This document shows, one piece after another, positions 6,334-11,166 of a stretch of DNA of 11,166 nt (positions are counted from its first letter, which is position 1; every line of letters begins with the position of its first letter). The notes beneath the pieces were generated by a model. It saw nothing but the letters and a program-made list of their open reading frames with translations. It searched no databases and was not told the origin of the DNA. Source of the DNA: a bacterium (GTDB lineage Bacteria; JALSQH01); contig JALSQH010000145.1 in the NCBI GenBank assembly GCA_026985515.1, forward strand, positions 1-11,166. Reading direction: 5' to 3'. Position numbers and translations under genes: made by a program.

Positions 6334-8250
6334 ATGGAGTTAAAAGAATTTTTCGTTCAGAGTGTTGGGCCATTTTACTCAGCGACAAAATTCTCTTTTA
6401 AAAAGGGACTGAATGTAATCTATGGAAGAAATGGTACCGGGAAAACCACTCTCTCTGTAACTCTCCTCTCCCTCTTCGATGAAGAATTTTCACTTAAAAA
6501 TCGTGAAAAATTGAAACCATGGGTTCCACAGGATACCCCTCCCCGTGCTGGAATTATCTTCACCCGTGAAAACAGGGTGTTCAAATACCTGAAGGATTTT
6601 GAATCTGGTGGATCAATTCTCCAGGAGAAAAAGGATGGTAAATTTACCCCTGTTGCCAGAGGAAAGGAAATAGAAAATCTTTTCATTGATGAGCTGGATC
6701 TTCCCATAGCAGGGGATCTGAGAGAAATGATTTACATACCTGAAAAAATTGAATTTCCTGTGACAGTGGAGAGTTCCACACCTGCCTTTGAATCTTCACC
6801 CTTTGAGGGCTTTGAAATGGCTTCAGAACCTCACCCCTCAGAAAACAGGGAGGAGAGACTGAAAATTTTGAAAGAGGAGCTGGAACGAGCCGAGAGAATA
6901 GAAGAACTTGAATTCAAGATGGAGGGACTTGAACAGAAGCTCTTTGACCTCAATGAAAAGGTGGGTGAAATCAAAGAAATAGAAAAAGAGGTGGAAAAAT
7001 TAAATGCCTTCATTAATAAGTATTCAGAAATTCAGAACTTTCCGGTGGATTTTAAAGAAAAACTTTTAAAGGTAAAAGATCTGGAAAGGGAAGCTGAGGA
7101 GTTAGAGGAGGAACTTAAAGAAAAAGAAGAGGAACTGGGAGAAGAAGTTGAAAGCATCAAATCCTCATTCAAAAAGTATCAAAGGGATCCAAAATTTATT
7201 GCTGCCGTGGTTGTCACCCTTCTGGGATTTATTCTTCCCAATGTAACTCATCTACCGGGATGGTTTGTATTCTTTGGACTTGGCGGAATAGTTTTTACAG
7301 TCTACCTTATAACAGTCTTCTATCCCTCTCATGAAAAGACGATAAAAGAGAAAGAGGAAAATGCAAAAACAATTCTTGACGAAGAAAAGAAAAAGATAAA
7401 AAGCATCAGAGACGAAGTGAAGGTTTTCTATGAACTGGGAGAGTATCTGGGCGTCAGCGATCCCAAGGAGATTGGAAAATTGATTGATGGATTCTGGGCA
7501 TCGGTGAGAAAAAGGGAAGAGCTTGAAAAGGAGTTGCAGAGAAAAAAAGAGGAAATTAACTACGAGGAAGTTGAGGAGAAAAGGAGGGAAATAGAGGAGG
7601 AAATATCGAGAATAAAAGAGGAACTTCAGGAACTTGGAAGACCAACCATGGACATAAACACACTGAAACAGGAAATTGCAAAACTGGAGGGGAAGAAAGA
7701 AGCCCCTGAAACTACCCCGGATGTGGGATTTTCCACCTTTTCGGACCAGGGCTTCGAAGCCATGCCGGTGGAGGAGAACAATGAAGCTCCACAGGTGTTT
7801 AAAAAGTTGCTTCAGTTAGGAGAAAAACTCTCCAGAAGAACAACTGATCAGTTAATTGCAGGGGTTCAGGACCGCTTTGACAGGTATCTCACCTTTCTCA
7901 GCAACAGAAGATTTATCAAAGCGACAATAGAAGAGGATTACTCCATAACCTTTACCTGTGCTCCTGCAGACAGAGAAGTGAGGTGGCATCTTCTATCTGA
8001 AGGGGATCTTATGATAATTTACCTTGCCCTATATCTCAGCATTGTTGAACTGGTTTCCCTCAACAGGAATCTTCCCCTCATCGTGGATAATTCCTTCAGT
8101 CAGTTAGATGACTCAACTTTTACCCTTCTCCTGAAGTTACTGAGAAAAATGGGTGAAAAGATCCAGATTATCCTCTTTTCCGGGAGGGAAATTGCTTTAA
8201 AGGCAGCTCACCATTCACTGAAATTGGGAGATCTATCCGGTGCTGTTTAA
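6334..8250 (+). CDS. SMC/RecF-like ABC-type ATPase with a transmembrane hairpin in its coiled coil
   Basis: The 638-residue protein has a split ATPase head. The N-terminal lobe carries Walker A GRNGTGKT (31-38). The C-terminal lobe carries a signature-like LSEGD (554-558), Walker B LPLIVDN (580-586) and D-loop SQLDD (589-593). Between the lobes are Glu/Lys-rich coiled coils (about 165-285 and 332-455), separated by two hydrophobic segments (about 288-304 and 309-329). The ends of the coiled coil are therefore membrane-anchored. The architecture resembles YhaN, an SbcC-like protein with central membrane segments, but it is shorter and no SbcD-like nuclease is nearby. The usual Walker B Glu is Asn here. 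No good Shine-Dalgarno precedes the ATG, although the N-terminus fits the fold. It lies nine bases after rplS and overlaps rnhB by 11. A role in DNA maintenance or at the envelope is inference. Confidence 0.75.
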   Translation: MELKEFFVQSVGPFYSATKFSFKKGLNVIYGRNGTGKTTLSVTLLSLFDEEFSLKNREKLKPWVPQDTPPRAGIIFTRENRVFKYLKDFESGGSILQEKKDGKFTPVARGKEIENLFIDELDLPIAGDLREMIYIPEKIEFPVTVESSTPAFESSPFEGFEMASEPHPSENREERLKILKEELERAERIEELEFKMEGLEQKLFDLNEKVGEIKEIEKEVEKLNAFINKYSEIQNFPVDFKEKLLKVKDLEREAEELEEELKEKEEELGEEVESIKSSFKKYQRDPKFIAAVVVTLLGFILPNVTHLPGWFVFFGLGGIVFTVYLITVFYPSHEKTIKEKEENAKTILDEEKKKIKSIRDEVKVFYELGEYLGVSDPKEIGKLIDGFWASVRKREELEKELQRKKEEINYEEVEEKRREIEEEISRIKEELQELGRPTMDINTLKQEIAKLEGKKEAPETTPDVGFSTFSDQGFEAMPVEENNEAPQVFKKLLQLGEKLSRRTTDQLIAGVQDRFDRYLTFLSNRRFIKATIEEDYSITFTCAPADREVRWHLLSEGDLMIIYLALYLSIVELVSLNRNLPLIVDNSFSQLDDSTFTLLLKLLRKMGEKIQIILFSGREIALKAAHHSLKLGDLSGAV

Positions 8251-8860
8251 AAAGCCTGGAATAAGTTTTGAGTGGGAAGATTACCTGATCTCCAGAGGAT
8301 TAACGCCTGTTGCAGGAATAGATGAAGCTGGAAGGGGTCCCCTCGCAGGGCCTGTGGTGGCAGCAGCGGCAATAATACTTGACAGAGAAAGTATCATCAA
8401 ATCGGGTATCAATGATTCAAAACAACTGGACAGAGAAAGGAGGGAAGAACTTTTTGAGTGGCTGATAAACTCAGAAGTTCTCATATGGGGAGCAGGAGCT
8501 GCAAGTGTAAGGGAAATTGAGAAATTTAACATTCTCAATGCCACATTCATTGCCATGAAAAGGGCAATAAACAATCTCCCCCTCAAACCAGGTGCGGTCC
8601 TTATAGATGGTAACAGAAAAATTCCCGACCTTACCATTTTTCAGGCCACCGTTGTAAAGGGAGACAGTAAGAGCTACTCCATTGCGGCAGCATCCATTAT
8701 TGCAAAGGTTCTGAGAGACAGACTGATGAGAAAGCTGGCAAATTTCTACCCACAGTACGGATGGGAAAGAAATGTGGGGTATCCCACGAAGGACCATAAG
8801 AGAATGATAAAAAAAATTGGAATAACTCCCCACCACAGAAAGAGCTTCATACATGAATAA
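8240..8860 (+). CDS. rnhB: Ribonuclease HII
   Basis: RNase HII cleaves the RNA strand of RNA-DNA hybrids and starts removal of single ribonucleotides from DNA. The 206 residues have the family motif GIDEAGRGPLAGPV (26-39) with catalytic Asp28 and Glu29, then INDSKQL (57-63), LIDGN with Asp123, KGDSKS.SIAAASI.AKV (140-157), and RD with Asp160. GYPTKDH and HHRKSF close the domain. The length is typical. The start is GTG at 8240, inside the end of the ATPase gene (11-base overlap), with GGGAG (8226-8230) nine bases upstream. No better in-frame start lies before the conserved core. It overlaps yraN by 8 bases, and the rnhB-yraN pairing is common. Confidence 0.95.
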   Translation: MLFKKPGISFEWEDYLISRGLTPVAGIDEAGRGPLAGPVVAAAAIILDRESIIKSGINDSKQLDRERREELFEWLINSEVLIWGAGAASVREIEKFNILNATFIAMKRAINNLPLKPGAVLIDGNRKIPDLTIFQATVVKGDSKSYSIAAASIIAKVLRDRLMRKLANFYPQYGWERNVGYPTKDHKRMIKKIGITPHHRKSFIHE

Positions 8861-9218
8861 CAGGGAAAAGGGAAGAATTGCTGAAAATCTCGCTGAGGCA
8901 TACTACAGATTCAGGGGTTACAGGGTGGTTGCCAGAAATTTTCATTCACATTATGGTGAAATTGATCTGATACTGGAGAAAGGAAGAGAATTGAGAATTG
9001 TGGAGGTAAAATCCTCCTGGTACAGAATAAGAGATAGAAATGAACTGGGTAACAGAGTAACAAGAAGAAAAATCAGACACTTAGCTTTTGCACTTGAGAA
9101 ATTCCTTTCAATCAATGGAAGTAACTTTGAGAACAGAAGCTTCATCTTTGAAGTTCTTTTCGTGCTGGTGGGAAGGGAACATATTGAATTCCTCCCCTTC
9201 TCAGCTCCCGCAATTTAG
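8853..9218 (+). CDS. yraN: YraN family protein (UPF0102), nuclease-fold
   Basis: This is a small conserved protein with an endonuclease-like fold, whose role is poorly defined and perhaps lies in DNA processing. The 121 residues show G..AE..A..Y (7-17), RGYRVVARNFHSHYGEIDLI (21-40) and IVEVKSS (49-55). Together these give the E..D...E.K arrangement of restriction-endonuclease-like enzymes (Glu36, Asp38, Glu51, Lys53). Family members commonly have EVK.R here; Ser-Ser replaces the usual following residues. The length is typical. The ATG overlaps the end of rnhB by 8 bases, so translation is probably coupled. It is the last plus-strand gene of the operon in this window. Confidence 0.9.
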   Translation: MNNREKGRIAENLAEAYYRFRGYRVVARNFHSHYGEIDLILEKGRELRIVEVKSSWYRIRDRNELGNRVTRRKIRHLAFALEKFLSINGSNFENRSFIFEVLFVLVGREHIEFLPFSAPAI

Positions 9219-9303
9219 CATATTTTTGCAATGGACATTACCCCCTACCCCAATTCCTGCTTTATCATGAATTACCATGAATCTGGTTAAAGAGGGAGTC
9301 ACT

Positions 9304-11166
9304 TTACCCCTTTTTCGCCTCCTGAGATCTGGCCTTCTCCATTTTTACTCTTTCCTGCTCTCTGAGCCTCTCCTCAGTCACCTTCAACATATCTGATATG
9401 GCTCCAATATGCTCTCTGAAAATTGAAAGGAAATTCTCTTTGTCAAGCCATAACAACTTACAATCTGTTACAGCCCTGACAGTTGCAGTCCTTGGTACAT
9501 CTTTAAGGAGTGCAATTTCGCCAAAATAGGAGCCAGGTCCAAGTTCAGCCAGCTTTATCTCCCTGTAATAATCATCAGTTATCTGCTCAAGAATGACCTC
9601 AACTTTCCCTTCCTGGAGGAGATAAAACTTATCTCCCCTTTCTCCCTGTTTAATGATGGTTGTCCCCGCAGAAACTTCCATTGGTTTCATTTTACTTACA
9701 ATTTCCAGAAGTTCTCTTGAGGAAAAGTCGCTGAAAAGGGGTAACCTTCTGAGAAATTGAGAGGTTCTGATGATAAATGTGATCTTCTCCCCGGGGCCAA
9801 AAGTTCCCATCAGGTACTTCCTGAAGGGCTCTTTTTCAAGTGAGATCAGTTCAATATCTGTTTTTGCTCTAACAGTTGCCGTTCTCTTTACATTCTCAAT
9901 GAGGGCTATTTCACCAAAGCAATCTCCCGGTCCAAGTTCCGCCACCACATGCTCCAGTCCGCTCTTCTCTTCATATATGACATCTGCGTAACCTGATCTT
10001 ATAGTGTAGAACTTGTCCCCTTCCTCACCCTGAGTAACGATGTTCCTGCCTGCAGGGAATTTCTCAACCCTGAGAAACTTCATAATTTCACGAAGTTCAC
10101 TTTCAGGAAGGGCGGAAAAGAGGGGAACCTGTTTCAATTCCTCAAGCATTTCCGGCTCAAAAGGTCTCACTATCCCCTTACCTGACTGAAATCTGAGCAT
10201 GGCCTCTTTTATCACCGAAACCACAAGAGCCACAAATCTGATAATCAGATAGGCAATCAGAAGCACGGCAAGAATTACAGCGGGGAGGAAGAGAAGCACA
10301 GTGAATACCCTGTAACCAGGAGGTTCAAAAATGAAGATGTCACCAAAGGCTGGATTAAGATAATACACACCTTCAATGGCGTCATAGAGGAAAATTATGT
10401 TGAAAATCTTAAAAGAAACATAACCGAGGAGAACAAGCCAGAGGAGTCCATAAAGTCCCACCAGTGTATAAATCAGCTCCTCTCTGTAAGATTCCTTTGA
10501 AAGTTCCATCTTTCCCAGGAAAAAACGCCTTCTGAAAAAGGTGATGGTCCTCAGCCTGAGCTGGGAGATGTTGAAAATCTCCTCAAAAAGTTTTACTCCA
10601 TCACTTTCAATAAACGGAATTGTTTGCAGAAAAATCATCAGAAGGGAGGTAAAAGTTGTCAATGATGCTATCTGGATGTATGAATTCCATTCACCCTGAT
10701 AGAAAATAAAAAATGGTGCCATAACAGCAATCGGGAAGAGATAGGAGATGAAAACCCCGGAATAATAAAATACCTTTTCTCTCCTTGACGACATTATTAC
10801 ATCAGCATCATCAACTCGGGGGAAAATCAAGCCATACAGAAAGTACAATTCAAGATTGAGAACACTGCGTTCCACAGCCTTCAGGCCAAGTCCTTTTATA
10901 AAAGCACGGTTAAAAAAGAGGAAAAGTACTACAAAGTAGGTAATAGTAAAACCCAGACCATACGACTCATTAACCTGAAAAAGATAATGGGGGACAGAGG
11001 ACATTTCACTGAAAAAGAGAATTATTCCCAGTACAGCAAGAATAAGAATGAGAGAGATCATGAAGGGACTGAAAACAAACTTCCCCATAAAATTGTACAG
11101 AGACTCAAAAAAGCCTTCAGCTGCATAGTAACCTGTCTGAAAGAACTTTATTCCTCTGAATAACTC
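9304..11166 (-). CDS. M50-metalloprotease-like membrane protein lacking HExxH, fused to two cyclic-nucleotide-binding domains; N-terminus off the right edge
   Basis: The frame stays open past the first visible ATG (11088) to the window edge, and those 26 extra residues (FFQTGYYAAEGFF and so on) read as protein, so the true start is outside. Residues below count from that Met. The membrane part (1-290) has several hydrophobic segments and aligns by eye with M50-type peptide zinc metalloproteases: YFLYGLIFP.VDDADV (82-97), SSRREKV..Y.GV (100-112) and IPFIESDG (157-164, the usual NP..P.DG.Y region). The HExxH position reads NRAFI (60-64), and no HExxH occurs anywhere visible, so the protease is probably inactive. 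Two cyclic-nucleotide-binding domains follow (323-426 and 451-558), each with an intact phosphate-binding cassette. The tail is charged and helical. Inference: a membrane receptor for cAMP/cGMP-like ligands. The M50 relationship is the less certain part. Confidence 0.8.
   Translation of the reverse strand, partial: ELFRGIKFFQTGYYAAEGFFESLYNFMGKFVFSPFMISLILILAVLGIILFFSEMSSVPHYLFQVNESYGLGFTITYFVVLFLFFNRAFIKGLGLKAVERSVLNLELYFLYGLIFPRVDDADVIMSSRREKVFYYSGVFISYLFPIAVMAPFFIFYQGEWNSYIQIASLTTFTSLLMIFLQTIPFIESDGVKLFEEIFNISQLRLRTITFFRRRFFLGKMELSKESYREELIYTLVGLYGLLWLVLLGYVSFKIFNIIFLYDAIEGVYYLNPAFGDIFIFEPPGYRVFTVLLFLPAVILAVLLIAYLIIRFVALVVSVIKEAMLRFQSGKGIVRPFEPEMLEELKQVPLFSALPESELREIMKFLRVEKFPAGRNIVTQGEEGDKFYTIRSGYADVIYEEKSGLEHVVAELGPGDCFGEIALIENVKRTATVRAKTDIELISLEKEPFRKYLMGTFGPGEKITFIIRTSQFLRRLPLFSDFSSRELLEIVSKMKPMEVSAGTTIIKQGERGDKFYLLQEGKVEVILEQITDDYYREIKLAELGPGSYFGEIALLKDVPRTATVRAVTDCKLLWLDKENFLSIFREHIGAISDMLKVTEERLREQERVKMEKARSQEAKKG
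9415..10122 (-). repeat. Tandem cyclic-nucleotide-binding domains
   Basis: Two homologous domains occupy residues 323-426 and 451-558 of the membrane protein, counted from the Met at 11088. Shared blocks are PLFS at the start, AG..I..QGE.GDKFY, ELGPG..FGEIAL and RTATVRA. Each cassette keeps the Glu (FGE) and Arg (RTATV) that bind the ribose and phosphate of cyclic nucleotides in CAP/PKA-type domains. Confidence 0.9.

Noticed and set aside
8281-8854. Two long minus-strand frames opposite rnhB
   Set aside because: rnhB has all its catalytic motifs on the plus strand. The opposite frames are compositional shadows.
9219-9303. Search for a terminator between convergent yraN and the membrane protein gene
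   Set aside because: Only a five-pair palindrome (TCATG at 9265-9269 with CATGA at 9276-9280) and a four-pair AGGG/CCCT stem before CTTTTT (about 9293-9315) were found. Neither is convincing as an intrinsic terminator.
11086-11088. ATG as the true start of the membrane protein
   Set aside because: The frame remains open for 26 more codons to the window edge with protein-like sequence, and M50-like relatives have residues before this first membrane segment.
1-11166. tRNA, rRNA, SRP RNA, CRISPR arrays, insertion sequences and phage genes
   Set aside because: No cloverleaf, conserved RNA core, spaced direct repeats, transposase or attachment-site pattern was recognised on either strand.

Overview
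The window looks like chromosome from a low-to-moderate GC, probably thermophilic, Gram-negative-like bacterium. Arginine is written mostly as AGA/AGG and the cytoplasmic proteins are rich in Lys and Glu. A conserved informational gene cluster dominates the centre: ffh, rpsP, khpA, trmD, a second SPOUT methyltransferase, rplS, an SMC-like ATPase, rnhB and yraN. Clusters of this kind, including the second methyltransferase, occur in deltaproteobacterial/Desulfobacterota, Deferribacteres, Aquificae and Thermotogae-type genomes. The exact phylum cannot be fixed from the sequence alone. The left-hand lipoprotein and the right-hand membrane protein with cyclic-nucleotide-binding domains also suit a Desulfobacterota/Myxococcota-like lineage.

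Layout. Bases 1-2574 (minus strand) are one uninterrupted reading frame of 858 codons: a lipoprotein signal followed by eight fibronectin-III-like modules, with the C-terminus off the left edge. Bases 2575-2735 are a divergent promoter region, which also holds a 29-codon upstream reading frame that abuts ffh. Bases 2736-9218 (plus strand) are a tightly packed operon. Most gaps are 9 to 38 bases, and three junctions overlap. One gap, khpA-trmD, contains a terminator-like hairpin that sequesters the only Shine-Dalgarno sequence there. rimM, usually next to rpsP and trmD, is missing from the locus. Bases 9304-11166 (minus strand, convergent) encode a multi-pass membrane protein whose N-terminus lies beyond the right edge. 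It resembles the membrane core of M50 zinc metalloproteases but lacks the HExxH motif, and it carries two cyclic-nucleotide-binding domains.

How the genes fit together. The operon is devoted to protein synthesis and targeting: SRP54, S16, L19, tRNA m1G37 methylation, an RNA chaperone and a probable RNA methyltransferase. It also carries RNase HII and the nuclease-fold protein YraN. The exception is a 638-residue SMC/RecF-type ATPase with a transmembrane hairpin in the middle of its coiled coil, inserted between rplS and rnhB and translationally linked to rnhB.

The items most worth a second look are the apparent M50 pseudoprotease fused to cyclic-nucleotide sensors, the membrane-anchored SMC-like ATPase with a non-canonical Walker B, the hairpin before trmD, and the leader reading frame before ffh.
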